A DNA stretch of 64,000 nt from Termitomyces sp. T153. Its lineage: Eukaryota; Basidiomycota; Agaricomycetes; Agaricales; Lyophyllaceae. A model generated the notes under the pieces. That model had not been told where the DNA came from. It did no database searches and saw nothing but the letters and a program-made list of their open reading frames with translations. Position numbers and translations under genes: made by a program. Location of the stretch: positions 682,001-746,000 of the forward strand of contig JACKQL020000014.1 of the NCBI GenBank assembly GCA_018296165.2, given 5' to 3'. Positions 36,537-48,373 of the stretch are shown here, piece after piece (the stretch's first letter is position 1; each line of letters starts with the position of its first letter).

Positions 36537-39500
36537 CATTCCCTCAAAGACATCGTTATTCCTGTCAATGGGGAACCGACAGGTATGCGATGACCCTTTC
36601 GGAGTTCTTCGCTGCATAGTCAGCACACTGATTCAAAATATGCTTTTCTCTTGCTTGCCAGATACCACGCAGACTCACTAGAACCTTTTGCGGATGCATT
36701 GTTACCGCTCTTACATTGAGCGCAAACGAGGATCTCGCAACGAGGAAGCTAGCAAGAAAGTGGGCTCTCCTTCGTTGTCGGAGGCAGGGATGGTAAGAGG
36801 GTGGTAGTGTCGTCATTTGTCTACGATTCTTTTGAAGAAAGGAAGGAAGAGCGTTTCTGAACCTCGTACCAACTCACCCGGCCCTGCCTCAATGGCTGTA
36901 TTGGCTGTGCAGTTTTTGTACAGCCTTTTTTCTCCGCCTGGTCTTTCACATGGGCTTCTGGCTCTCTCGTGTCGTTGTGGTCTGTTACCGTGAGATACGT
37001 TTATGCGGCACATATGATACAGCTCAACTTCCAAAAATACTTTAAGGCAGCGCTCGCCGGCTCTCTTCGCCACATACGGCTTCATTTTTCCAAGGTTACT
37101 TACGTCATGGTGTAGCTGGTGACAATGTCAGTTCTCGATCACTCCACAGACCGGGAGAGCGTGTGACGAGTGAGTCAATAGTCGATTGGTCAAACTCGGT
37201 CCCTTCAGTGATCAGATCGACACTTGCTGTCAGTGTGATGGCTTCCTTGTCTTCCTGTCATTCCAACAAAAAACACCGATAAAACCGAAATGAAACTTAA
37301 CAGACGGGCCACGCGGCCCTTGATTGAGCTGAGGCCTGGAACCCTAAGCATTGCAACCCAAACCTCTAGGTTAACACCAACTGAACCCAAAACCTAACCT
37401 TGATGTTAACCCAGCACGCAATGTTGCTCATGTTGGTGTATTTGTTGCTATTCTTCCCAGTGGTTGTTTACACTTTGCGTTTGACAGGACCTCGTGTTTG
37501 AACCAGGACACCTGTCGATGTCAACATCCTTCAAAATAAGGTTCATTGATGGGATGGAGTGGGAGCAATCGATCCTCCACTCGGAACTCGGAATGAGTCG
37601 CCTTACCTTTTCGAGTAACAGACAATACCGCCCATTACGATAATTTTTGATACCATCTTGCCAATCGTGGAAATCGGTTTCGGTTTTGGACCCACTGCCA
37701 TTGACTCATTAAGTCGAGCTGTTAACACTTTGTGAGAAGTGGATCTTGAATCTAGATCGGCTAGTAATTTCAGTAGGTTGGACATCGGAACAGGTGGCGA
37801 AGTTGAATGCAACTCGAATATATGACAAAATACCGCCGGCCTGTTCTCCAGAAGAGAATCTCGGTGAATCGAGATGCTACTATATGCCGACGGCCCACAA
37901 TTTGTTTCAATAACTAAAATAGGCTTATTTCGTGAATCGGAGCCTGTGAGACAAATTTATTTCATTAAGGGCATTGTGCGTTCTCGACAAGAATTTATCC
38001 TGAGCCGCTGTTCAAATCGAGCCTCACACATTATTCTTCGTTACTCTATAAGAACTTGATAGGCTCCCGCGTGAATGTGCTCGACTAAAAGGAGATTAAC
38101 ATGGTACAACTCCGAGGCCGTGGCACTGTGACCTTCATTTCCAAAATCGTGATTTTTCCAGTAGTATGTCGAAAGTATCGATTGGAAATTCAAGACAATG
38201 AAAATCCAAGGGATTCAAAGGAGCATTCTGAAGATGCTAACTTGGAAGAATCGATTGCTTCCCTATATTCGGGGCGGGCTGACACATGGCTCCAACGTAT
38301 CGCATCAGTGAGGTGAGAAGGATGGGCTCCCACTGCTGGAAAGCCGTTGATGTTGCACATCTTTCTTGCCGTGACATCGGCAGAAGGTTTCCAGGTTCTC
38401 CTTTGGCTTCTTATCTGGTGTGCCGCGACGCGTCGAGGTCACGTTGATACAAGTCTTGTTATACAGTGTGAACTGAAAGTCAGAATAAGGTATTCTATCC
38501 GCTTCCTGAAAAGAACATATTACGAACACCGAGTAAACATTTGTTCAACTTTGCACGCGCTCGAGCAACCAGAAAGCTGAAGATCAGATAAAATAGACCA
38601 AGCTTGTTTGTGTTCAGGTGCGACTTTACCGACCTATGTCATACTTCTTATTGGGTCGTAGCTCGCCACCAAAGTGTGGCACGACGATCGGTATTTGTAA
38701 ACCTTTACTTCCAAACCTTATTTATTTTCACCTAGATAAACTGGACATATTCACAGCCACCCCTCAGTCGTTCACACTATCTTAGAGTGACTGAGGGTGC
38801 GTATACTTAGACGTCGACTATACTATTTATGATTTACGATCTCCTGTAGAAGACTTACTGTATACTTCTGCAGGTAATATACTCAGTCGTTTACACTGTC
38901 TTAGAGTGACTGAGGAAGACTTACTGTATACTTCTGCAGTTTCATAGGGGCTTCAGTAGTTCTCTCCGCCACTGGCATAAGAAGTTATTCCCCCCGTGCC
39001 CTTTCCTTGTTCTCTCTGATCTCAGCGACAACACTTTCCACCTCGTTAGTCATCTGACTATAGATTACTAACAGCCTCTAGACTATATTTTCCCGATCCA
39101 TCCACAATTACTGGTAGTAGTTTGTGCCTACCTTACATGTAGTATGGCTCTTTCTTTTCAGGCCACTCGGGAACAAAGCCCAAAATTCGACGGTCGAACC
39201 GCAATCGAGCCGATATTCTGGCTCGATTTATTGTTGAACTCCAATTAATGTGCGTAGTTTTAGTCCTATAAGCAGATTTATTTCTACTTTTTTCCTTGTT
39301 CCTTAACGGCAGTCACCCACTGATTATCACTAATAAAGAACGATACCACGGCGCGTTTATATCCTCATCTTCTTCCCAGTAATCCTCGCTCAATCATGCC
39401 ATGCACGTCCTGTCACCGCTATTCTCGCCGACTCACATAATGATAGCAATCTTAGGTATGTCGTCCGTTGTCGCTGGCTCAGCGCCTCGTATCTGATAGA

Positions 39501-39976
39501 TAAGTCCTATTTCGAGTCATTCGCGTACAGATTTGCCTATGCTCCATAGCCAACCATAAAGTTGACTTATTCAAAATCATGAAGCGCGTCTATTATCCTC
39601 CGGTCTTCCAGTGCCGTGCCCTAATTTTCGCGACAATATGTCCCGAGCCTAAGTCTGAGTCTAGTCTGAGCCTGAGCCGCAACCCTAGTCGCGTTTCGGG
39701 TATTTCCCACGCCTCGACTGCCCATGTTCGATGAGGATAATGAGTCTTCGGCGCCTATCCTTGTTAAAGTAACATGGTAACCGTAGAACACAATATCGGT
39801 TGGTATCTAACCACACCTTCAAGCTCAGCTTCTGACGCGCCGAGACTTGCTCTCATCATGTGGCGCATATTTAACTTCTCGAATTTAATTGCTTCTTCGT
39901 CTTTCCATCCATCCCAGTCAAATAAAAAACATCTTCGTCGGTATTATATGTCAATGATACAGATGGCTGATTCTTT
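36537..39976. other. Long intergenic region, no gene recognised
   Basis: About 3.4 kb with normal CpG and only short overlapping ORFs. Two hairpin-forming modules are repeated at 38763-38939. A minus-strand frame at 36565-36816 has a weak RNase H-like look, but it is too short to support. I cannot name any gene here. Confidence 0.4.
38763..38939. repeat. Twice-repeated pair of hairpin modules
   Basis: Module 1, CTCAGTCGTT(C/T)ACACT followed by AGAGTGACTGAGG, occurs at 38763 and 38882. Module 2, GAAGACTTACTGTATACTTC continuing to TGCAG, occurs at 38849 and 38915. Each module is self-complementary at its ends (CTCAGTC/GACTGAG and GAAG/CTTC). In the second instance the modules are fused directly; in the first they are 50 bp apart. 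Confidence 0.75.
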
Positions 39977-41596
39977 TTAGGGGATGAAGTCCAACTTGGT
40001 GATAACTGTATCCCCTTTCCCTTGGACATCATTAAGGCTCTTGCAACCTGCGAGGCCCAGAGTCGTATCTAGATCCCCAAGAGTGTGGCGTATCACTTGT
40101 TCAACGCCAGCTTCGCCACCTACGATCAATCCGTAGACCCATGGCCGACCAACTGACAGTGCATAAGATGACTGTCTATAAGATTATGAAGGCACAACTC
40201 ACGCAAGACAGCCTGGGCACCTAACGCCAGAGCTTTCAAGATGTCGGGACCGGTGCGAATACCGGAGTCGAACAGAACAGTGAGCTTCCCAGACGCTTGT
40301 GCTCCCTTCACTTTGGCTGACTTCATGATGTTCTCGAGAGCGTAGATGGATGGAATAGCACCGTCAACTTGGCGTCCTCCTGTAGCGTTCATACGAAATG
40401 AGAGAGGAACAGATAACGACCATAGATGCTATACCGTGATTGGAAACGACAATTCCGTCGACCCCATATTCAAGCGCTTTCTCCGCATCCTGCCTCCTGT
40501 CAGTATATGGTATGAAGAGAGAAAAGTCATGTTCTCACAAGCACATTCTGAATGCCCTTCAGGACCAGGGGGCCCTGCCAATTCTCTCTCAAGAACTTGA
40601 GGTCTTCCCAATCACGATATAAACCAGAGTTGCATTCCTTCAACCACTCCGTGCCGAAGAATACGGCTTCTCGGGTCTTTTCATCTCCAGCCAGGAAGAG
40701 TCTATCTTTTTCTTCGGAGTCGTAGGGAAAATCGGGGCGTTCATGAACAGGTTCACGACCATAGCGTGCCATAAAAACAGGATCGGATCGCCCTACTTGT
40801 ATGCCGACGCCATGTCCGAATGGCATATATGCTCTCTCAAGATCATGAGGTCGCCAACCAATCGTCATTGTGTCCAGTGTGACAACTAATGCCGTAAATC
40901 CGTTTTCTTTCACTCGCTTGAGAATTGAGAGTGTCACATCATTCGTTCGAGGCCTGAAGAGTAACTGGTATCAGTTCCATTCTAGAGAGCCGAGGAAGTA
41001 TCTGGACCAGTAGAGTTGATACCACCGGTGACCATTTCCGTTGGCAGCCGCAACTTCTTCGATACTCCGAGATGATGCCGTGCTCATGATGAAAGGAATG
41101 CCGAGTTTTCCTGCAGCGGAAGCAGGCGCAAGTTCCGCATCTCCATGAAATATCCCTTGAACACCGATCGGAGCGATGAAGATTGGTGAGGGGTGAGTGA
41201 CACCGAAAATGTTGGTCTGGCAATCAGGTAGGTGCTAGTGGGCGTTATTAACATCACGCAAATCGTACCTCAAGCGAACGCTTCGTCGCGTTGACCAACA
41301 TGCGTGGTACGATAGCATATTTATCCAACCCCTTTCGATTCGCGTATTCAGTGGCATTCATACCCGCGCTCCCTGCCGCATAGAGAAAAGCTCCTAGAAG
41401 ACGTGGTTGCAACAAATGAGAATCTGACAACGAAGGACGACCACTTGCCTGGGTAATCCTTTAGTTTTTCTCTGGCTTTCTCTTTGATTTCCTCGAAGGA
41501 TACGGTGCCCAAAGGTTTCGGCCCTCGGCGGCTGGTATAAATGCCTGTCACATAGGAAGACCACTGTTCAGAGTCTTTGAGGTCAATTGTAGACAT
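39977..41596 (-). CDS. FMN-dependent alpha-hydroxy-acid dehydrogenase/oxidase (lactate oxidase-like)
   Basis: The enzyme oxidises an L-2-hydroxy acid such as lactate using FMN. Seven exons give 434 residues: 41596-41449, 41393-41269, 41216-41008, 40953-40539, 40489-40435, 40379-40203 and 40152-39977. Landmarks are GAFLYAAGSAG, FIAPIGVQG, STASSRSIEE, RWYQLYW, the catalytic His in VSNHGGRQVDGA, the FMN-phosphate region DSGIRTGPDILKALALGA, and GRPWVYG. No cytochrome b5 domain or clear mitochondrial leader is present, so a lactate 2-monooxygenase-like or soluble dehydrogenase role is more likely than cytochrome b2. Intron 1 starts GCAAGT and ends CTAG, a GC-AG intron required to keep the frame. 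An in-frame ATG 13 codons upstream exists, but the chosen start fits the family better. Confidence 0.95.
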
Positions 41597-42463
41597 CGTT
41601 GATTTAATGGACGTCGTGATGATGAGGACGGCCACCGAAGCCTTCGAGTTCAGTATTTTAACGCTTGTCTGATCATGGGATCACCGGCATCCGGACGTCA
41701 GTGCTTCAGCTCTGGTCATGAGCCCATTCGAGTGATCTCCGAGAAGAATGGAACAATGTCTGAAGCACAATCAGAGACGTTGTTCATACGTGCCACCGAC
41801 ATAACCAGACAAACGATCACGAATCAGGCCCTGACCGGGACATCTAAGACATATCAAGCGGGACTCGGTGCGTCAGAGGCGTGGTGGACCTAGGGTCCTT
41901 TCATGGTTAGACCTAAATTTGCTGATGTGTGATTTGATATGGATGATTGTTCCAAGGAATTTTCTGACGCGTCAATCACTGTCATGATCATCTTACATAC
42001 ACCTGGGAAAAAACCAAGGGTTCCCACAAAGAAGAGAACTTGGAGGAATATAGATGCAGAAACAGTCGTGTGAGACGAAAGTACATTCAAGGAAGACACT
42101 CACATGCATTACGAGTTGTCGCACATGTTACAAGGCCGTCGAACTTAGGACAAGCAGTTTCTCGACAAGTGACTATAGCTAGTGTTCAAGTTGGAACAGA
42201 ACACAATTGCTTATGTATTAGATTGAAACAAGTCAGGGATATTAAATATTATATTTGAAAAGACCATGACTCTGTTCGCAGAGGTCGAACACTTAAAATC
42301 AGTAGGACTCAGGATTTTGTGAAAATCTTTTCAATGTATAGAAGATATATGATTTCTCGCGATTGGACTCACTTTCAACTTCAATAGCGCACTATTTCCA
42401 GTTGAGAGGCGTGCGAACTTGACCAACCTGATCTTTCTATTCTGCTAATTTCTACCGCCAACC
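41597..42463. promoter_or_regulatory. Divergent promoter region of FMN gene and SNIP1 gene
   Basis: These 867 bp separate two genes read away from each other and must hold both promoters. A pyrimidine-rich stretch (TTTCTATTCTGCTAATTTCT) lies just before the SNIP1 start. No repeat or coding motif is seen. Confidence 0.45.
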
Positions 42464-43566
42464 ATGCCTCGGAGCTCAACTTCACCGCCGCGTAACCGTT
42501 CAAGATACAATGATAGACCAGGGGACTACGAAAACCTCAATGGCTGCAATGATAAACGCGACTACGGCCATGGACGCGAACGACGCGGCTATGAAAATCG
42601 TGAATCAAGCCGTAGAGACGAAGAAGGAAGTAGACGACCGTCAAAGGTTGACGACCGCTGGGGCTATGGCGAGAAAGAACGAGAGCGGGAGCGGGCTCGT
42701 GATCGCAAGCGATATGATACTGGCAGGGAGCGGGACAGGGACAGAGGCTACAGCAGTCGCTCTGGCCCATCGTCCTCTCGACGCTCTGCATCTCCACGGC
42801 ACCGTCCCTCACGACCTGACTCTGAGCGGCCACGGTCTAGATCAGGCTCTGCGTCACCGCTGCCTGAAAACAAGGCAAAGCCAAATTTCAAACCGTCTGG
42901 ACTTCTTGCGGCAGAAACCAACACTGTGAAGACCTCCGATGGAAACAGCACGGTTCTCAAGTACAATGAACCTCCGGAAGCGCGCAAGCCGACGGTGGGA
43001 TGGAGATTGTATGTCTTTAAAGGCAGCGAGCAAGTTGGTCAGTGTTGTATCTTGTGCCAGATAAGTGAAGGACTGACCTACGCTCCATTCTTTCCAGAAC
43101 TTCTTCATATCAACAGACAAAGTGCCTATTTGATTGGAAGAGATCAATTCGTGGCAGACATTGCTTTGGATCATCCTTCATGTTCAAAGCAGCATGCGGT
43201 CATACAGTGTATGCAGCACCTTCTTACATTCTCGTCAAATAAGTTAATTTATTTCAGACCGTAACATTCACGAAAAGGATGAATTTGGAGGTTCAAAATC
43301 ACTGATCAAGTTTGTGTTCGACTTGAGATGTATGGCAGACGATTGATTTTTCTGGTTTTAGACCCTTTATAATAGATCTCGAGTCAACGAATGGAACACA
43401 TGTCAACGATGGAGCTATCCCAGCCGCGAGATATTACGAATTGAAAACTGGAGATGGTTGGTCTGCTTTTCAATATACCTTCCCCTGTGTTGATCCGAAA
43501 GCCTCAGTGATCAAATTCGGCCTGTCTACGAGGGAATATGTCTTCCTGAGTGACGAGGCATCCTGA
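42464..43566 (+). CDS. SNIP1/Pml1-type FHA-domain splicing factor
   Basis: The protein is a nuclear FHA-domain factor of the SNIP1/Dawdle/Pml1 family, linked to pre-mRNA retention and splicing. Five exons (42464-43037, 43098-43208, 43258-43309, 43362-43456, 43508-43566) give 296 residues. The first half is an RS/RD/RE-rich, disordered region (RERERARDRKR; SRSGSASP). The conserved GLLAAETNTV and KYNEPPEARKP linker follows. The FHA domain then shows YLIGRD, DIALDHPSCSKQHAVIQ and DLESTNGTHVNDG, the phosphothreonine-binding residues of the fold. The C-terminus KFGLSTREYVFLSDEAS is typical. The gene is divergent from the FMN dehydrogenase and convergent with the NTase-like gene, with about 250 bp between stops. 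Confidence 0.94.
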
Positions 43567-43814
43567 TATGTGCAAGCGCGTCCGCCTTCTTGGATTTCGT
43601 TGGTTTCCAAGGATGGCAAGTAAACAAACCGAAGAATCTGCCAGTTGATATCCTTGAGGTATACCTTCGTTTGTATTGTTAGCATCTTTGATGAAATAAT
43701 AGTTTTATGCTGACTAAGTATCCTATCGAATGCAGAGTTGAGCGAACAAGCTTAGTCGCGAGCGAGAAGAGTGTGGTTAATCTTACGAGATATAACGAGG
43801 AAACAACTGGACTA

Positions 43815-45084
43815 CTAGTTCATTGTGGTGCTTGCAAGAGACAGTTGTTTTTGTACCTCTAATACGAAACGCTTAACTCCTGATGTGCCTAATTCATCAT
43901 ACAGCTTCAGAATACCTGCGTCACCGTCGAGTTCCTTCCGCACGGCATCCATCACTAGCTTGAGAGCTTTCCAATCCTGACCAAGGCAGGTCCATTGGCG
44001 GACGGTTGAGCTATTGAAGACTTTTTTCAAACGTGCTCGTTCACTTTGTTTATGGACCATTGCCTCATAATCCTGTTTCTTGTTGAAATAGACTAGCGCA
44101 TGTTCTCGAAAAGTAAGTTGCCTTTGCTCGACAGTCATTGCATGGTTATTGTGTTGAGTCTCCAGAGGGGTGTTTGCGGCCTTCTCTGCCACCCACTGCA
44201 CGAACTCAGTGTACATGAATTGGATTCGTTGTTTCGACACTTTTGGGATGCCTTCGCCATGCGTACGGAAGCCTTGAGGATTGAAAAAGCGGGAAGAGCC
44301 TACCCATTCGAACGCCTCGCGATTTGTACGGAAGCCTGCTTTCCATGTTTCCATGGACCAGCCCATGAATTTCGTGATGTCATCCAAGGACTGGCTGAGC
44401 TCAAAGCGAGGTTGTGGGGGAAGTGAGAGCTAGATAATTGAGATACTGAGCATTAAATAACACAAAAAGAACACATGACAGCGTACCCTCAGTCCCTTTT
44501 CTCCCAGAACCAGTGCCGGGTCAGCATTCCTTGCCACTACACACATTATCATTCCCAAGTCACCGTACCCATGGAAAAAGGCAGTCCGTTCGTGTTCTGC
44601 TTCATCCACACACGTGTTAACATCGACCTGACGAATCATTGAGTCTCATACTTATGATATAAAAACGTCATAATCAACTTACCTGATAGAAAACATCCTG
44701 CCCACCCGCAGCCTGACGGATTTCCTCTTCCTCCTTTCCTAAATTTAACGCTTCCCACTCGCCAGGCTGAATTGGCACGGCGAAATTAACAGTCCTGTTT
44801 CTTGAATCATGTCGTACATAGCACTGTGCACCAAGAACATCCCGTAGAATAGTATACGGGACATCAGTCTGACCCGACGTTAGGTTGGAAGGTCGTGGAC
44901 CAGTCACAAGTATGTCCAAGTCACCAAAAGTAAGCTTTTCAGGAGCTTCGCGTGGAACAATGGCACGTCGGTAGAGCGCTTGAAGACGGGGAAGCAAGCG
45001 GTTTTTCAGTGCATTGTAGACTGGGAGTGGTATGCGCGGAAATAATCCCGGGCCTAAGGTTGCGAGGAAAGCCCTTCCACCCAT
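43815..45084 (-). CDS. Nucleotidyltransferase-fold protein of a fungal family
   Basis: Three exons (45084-44683, 44627-44487, 44429-43815) give 385 residues. FGDLDILV in exon 1 fits the metal-binding strand of polymerase-beta-like nucleotidyltransferases, and VDVNTCVDE at the start of exon 2 fits the third acidic strand. HGYGDLGMIM then LVLGEKGLR resembles the block after it in fungal proteins of this fold. The C-terminal third (WVGSSRFFNPQGFRTHGEG and a helical end) is not one I can name. No frame break is seen. Substrate is unknown; it could be a catalytically reduced member. The gene is convergent with SNIP1 and followed upstream by the second inverted-duplication arm. Confidence 0.68.
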
Positions 45085-45351
45085 TGACGAGAATTGGTAG
45101 AAGAAGAAAAATAACAGATCCAGTACTTGGTTGATCAGTGATAATGAAGGTCCATTTTTCGCATCTAGACCATTGGTTCATTCATCTTTAGTGTTGCGTG
45201 GGTGGTAGTAATTAGTTTTTTAAGGTATTTTTTTTTTCACGTCTACAGTTTTCGACGTTCGGCTTACGGTTTTCAGCCATTTTGGTATATAGAAAAGAAC
45301 TTTTTTATTATTTTAGTACTTTCACCGGTCCTCAGTTTTGAGGTCGGCGTA

Positions 45352-46702
45352 TCAGCGTGCACGACGGGGATCACACCCGCTGACTGATAAAAATTAGATA
45401 GGAGACGGATCATGCATGAGCTTATCATGTATTTCCACCACGTTAATTACAAAATGCTCATCTACCATCTTGTTCATCCCGATGCTAGCGCTGGACAACA
45501 AATCAATCACTCCGGAGTATGGTGCATTGTCAATGACTCGAACAGTCCTTAAGGCAAAGGGAAATAAGCATGAACTAAAATAAAGTATCGTACTTCAATC
45601 TTGGGATCCTTCATCAATTCCGCTTCCCGTTCCGCATCAATGATCCTTCGTGTTTCGTCTACCTCATTGCAACACTATCTTCGTGCTTGCGATGTATTCG
45701 AAGTTCATATTAAGGATATGACAATGAACAGCGTGATCCTCTTCTGGTCTACGTCGGTGATCCGGTCAGCCGTTGATAAATCATCAAGCTGTTATGAACA
45801 GATCTGAATTGGGCGACATCCATGATGACTGGCTTATGCCTTGCAAATCAAACTTCATCATTTCACGGGTGTCACAGGGAGGATAGATGATCTTGACATG
45901 GGTAAGGCCCGCATTCGGAGAACGTAAGAACAAAAAGGAGGAATGATGAATAAAACGTCCAGGAGTGGGTCTGAATGTTGGGGTATCGCCTCGACGTGAT
46001 TCGTGATTTTTGGTCCATGAAGAGTTGACGGTCAGAAAGAAAGAGCGCTCATGATAGTACACAAAGATACGGTAATAGGTGTCACAGGGATAAGCACATC
46101 CTCCGATTTTCAGCAGAGGCAAGCAAATTGGACTGACAAAAGCTTGGCTTTCACTGCTGGCACTCAATTGTGTTTCCTTGGGAAAAAATCAAAAGGAAAC
46201 CTGTTGTGCCATTTCCTATGTGGCAATTTCTGATGGAAAAAGTCTTTGAACAAAGGAAATTTGCCTTTTTCTAGAGTAAAAAGCTAGCCAAGAAACAGAT
46301 GACAGGTTTCTTTTGACTCTTTTTGCATTAGAAACATTTTCGGGCCCCAGCAGTGTTTACTCAAAATAGCCAATGACACAATCTAGTATGTCATATTTTG
46401 CGCGATCTCACTCGCTCCAACATATCTGTGCTGGTTGTAGGATAATGGGCATAAGCACTGACAGGGATGTCACCCAACAAGCTTACCATGTGGAACGAGA
46501 GCACATAGCCTATGAGTATCCTTTTGTGCTTCGTCAGGTAGCTAAAAAAACAAACTGATCGATTTGTGCCTTACCTATTGTTAATTTGGACATGACCTCC
46601 CATGCCATATGCATGGAACCAAGGCTTTGACCTAGGATTGTAAACCTGGTCCAAGTCTTGTCTTTTGAACATGAATCAAGAAAAACGAAATAGAAGCTGG
46701 AT
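45352..46702 (-). repeat. Inverted duplication, arm B, with MITE insertion
   Basis: Reverse-complement partner of 35398-36536. It is longer because of the 204-bp MITE and about 30 extra bp near 46430. One frame of 127 codons (46167-45784) stays open across the region broken in arm A, ending FDLQGISQSSWMS, which suggests an ancestral exon of an unrecognised gene. Many CpGs of arm A read TG or CA here, and the CpG-depleted gypsy block begins just to the right. Confidence 0.88.
46152..46355. mobile_element. CACTG-type MITE, copy 2 (204 bp)
   Basis: Ends are CACTGCTGG and CCAGCAGTG with TTT on both sides. The inner AAACCTGTTGTGCCATTTCC and GACAGGTTTCTTTT blocks match copy 1 (16422-16624) in inverted arrangement. 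Arm A of the inverted duplication supplies the empty site with a single TTT, proving the 3-bp target duplication and insertion after the duplication. Confidence 0.95.
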
Positions 46703-47179
46703 GAATCTATAATGGGACGACCCCTGGAAAAGTGGCTGTGCGCTCAATATATGCGACGACTTTGGATTGTGCTGACTAAAATTTGTCAGCTGCTGACCAA
46801 GAACCTTCCTTTTTGGGTAGCTTGGCTGTTTTTCTCACTTATGGAACAGGTTTTTTCCAAAAAAAATTATACTAGACAACTTTATTGAATATATACCATC
46901 TTTGGACTATGTGTGAAACATGCAAAAAGCCTGCACGTGCAAAAAAGGCCAAACATAATTTAGTGGACACTGTTTTTCATGCCTCGCATGTTTTTTGACA
47001 CAACATGACCAAACAATGGACATATCTGAAGTTGTGGAAAGGAGGCCACATGACAAAGTATGTTTGGTCACATCTATTGATTGATTGATGTTGACTAACA
47101 AGCTTATTAGTAACTCCTTGACCACATTGAGCTATTGATACATCAAATATCTCATCATGCAAGGCAATTTTAATGGTTT
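46703..47179. other. CpG-depleted flank of gypsy element 2
   Basis: CpG vanishes after about 46.76 kb. Short minus-strand ORFs (46907-47317) have no motif. The sequence probably belongs to the 5' part of gypsy element 2 or an older repeat; I find no LTR boundary. Confidence 0.45.
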
Positions 47180-47455
47180 TTGACTGTCAAATTGCTTAAC
47201 AATGTCAGATGTTTCAGGCAACCACCTACTACTCCTGAAAGCCAAAGGCAACAAGCTAGGAATCAAAGGAGACTTGAACAGCATGAGGTAATGCAACAGG
47301 ATGTTGCTATGGGCCAAGCACTAAGCAAGGAAGAATGGATTGAGGCTTTGGAATGCAAACTCTTTGCACTCAGACAATCTGGCAAAAAGTTTGATGGTAT
47401 ACAAGTTCCCCACATGGTATATTGACCAGCAAACATTACTCCCAAGGCAGCACCC

Positions 47456-48373
47456 TTGACTAGCAATACCTTGGCAACTTCATCCCCTGCCAATTCTACT
47501 CCAGCTCCTGCTGCTAGGCCTGCAGACAAAGGCAAAGCACCTGAACATACTATCACTAACAAACAACCACCCATTGCTAAGGAATCCACCACTCAGCCTC
47601 CCATTCACCCATTTTCTGGCATCCCTGGTTGTTATGCCCTTCCTGCTAACAGGAATTTTGCTGCTCCCAATAGATCTAACAATGGCACATATCAAACTAT
47701 GCCACTCATTTATGACATTGAGCAGTCCAAAGCAGTCTTTGAATGGGTTTTAAGTACCAAGGTCACAGTATCAGTTGGCAAACTTTGCTCAGTATCCCAG
47801 AACATCAGAAATCAATTCAGGACAGCAGTTATGCCCAAACAACTTGTAGGCGCTAGTGCCAACATAGTACAGGACTCCAGTGACATTTTTAAAGATATCT
47901 TACCAACTTTTGCTATTAAAGAACCCCAGTTTTTGCATGGGTCCAATACTGATACAGCTAATGGACTTACCTCGGAAAAAGTGCCCCTCACATCTGTTGA
48001 CCCTATTGAAGTATATATCAATTTGCTACCCCATGGAGAAGAGCCTGTGATGCTCACTGTTGCTAAGGATTCCCAATTGCTTCATTCTGTCATGATGCTG
48101 ATCAATAATAAAGAAGAAGTGGAATGCATTCATGACAGCAGTTCCCAGATCATCTCAATGTCCACAGAAATTGCTAGTGATCTTGGGCTATCCTATGACC
48201 CCAACATTGTTTTAAATATGCAAAGTGCTAACAGTACCTTGAATAGATCACTAGGACTTGCTCGTAATGTACCATGCACTATTGGCAACATAACAGTTTA
48301 TCTCCAAATCCATGTTTTATGGTCTCCTGCCTATGACATTCTACTGGGATGCTCCTTTGATGTTTTAACTTGA
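47456..48373 (+). pseudogene. Gag-protease part of gypsy element 2
   Basis: A 305-codon frame begins in a Pro/Ala-rich linker. From about 48100 it carries the retropepsin-like domain: Asp at 48134-48136 in the context CIHDSSSQI, then LGLSYDPNIVLNMQSAN, LGLARNVPCTIGNITVYLQ and YDILLGCSFDVLT. The family usually has Gly in place of one Ser after the catalytic Asp; GAC-AGC-AGT fits decay of GGC/GGT codons at CpG sites. Upstream, 47180-47425 (KEEWIEALECKLFALR) is the Gag end. Confidence 0.85.

Noticed and set aside
36565..36816. Possible RNase H fragment of a non-LTR element
   Set aside because: Only a short ADYAAKNSERV-like string supports it, with no other retroelement domain and normal CpG content around it.
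37290..37400. Telomere-like AACCCTAA and AACCTAACC strings
   Set aside because: Single scattered occurrences without a tandem array.
37480..37540. tRNA-like TTTGAACC string
   Set aside because: No matching acceptor, D-arm or anticodon arm could be folded around it.
42510..42987. ORFs of up to 139 codons overlapping SNIP1 exon 1
   Set aside because: They are alternative frames of the repetitive Arg/Ser/Asp/Glu coding sequence.
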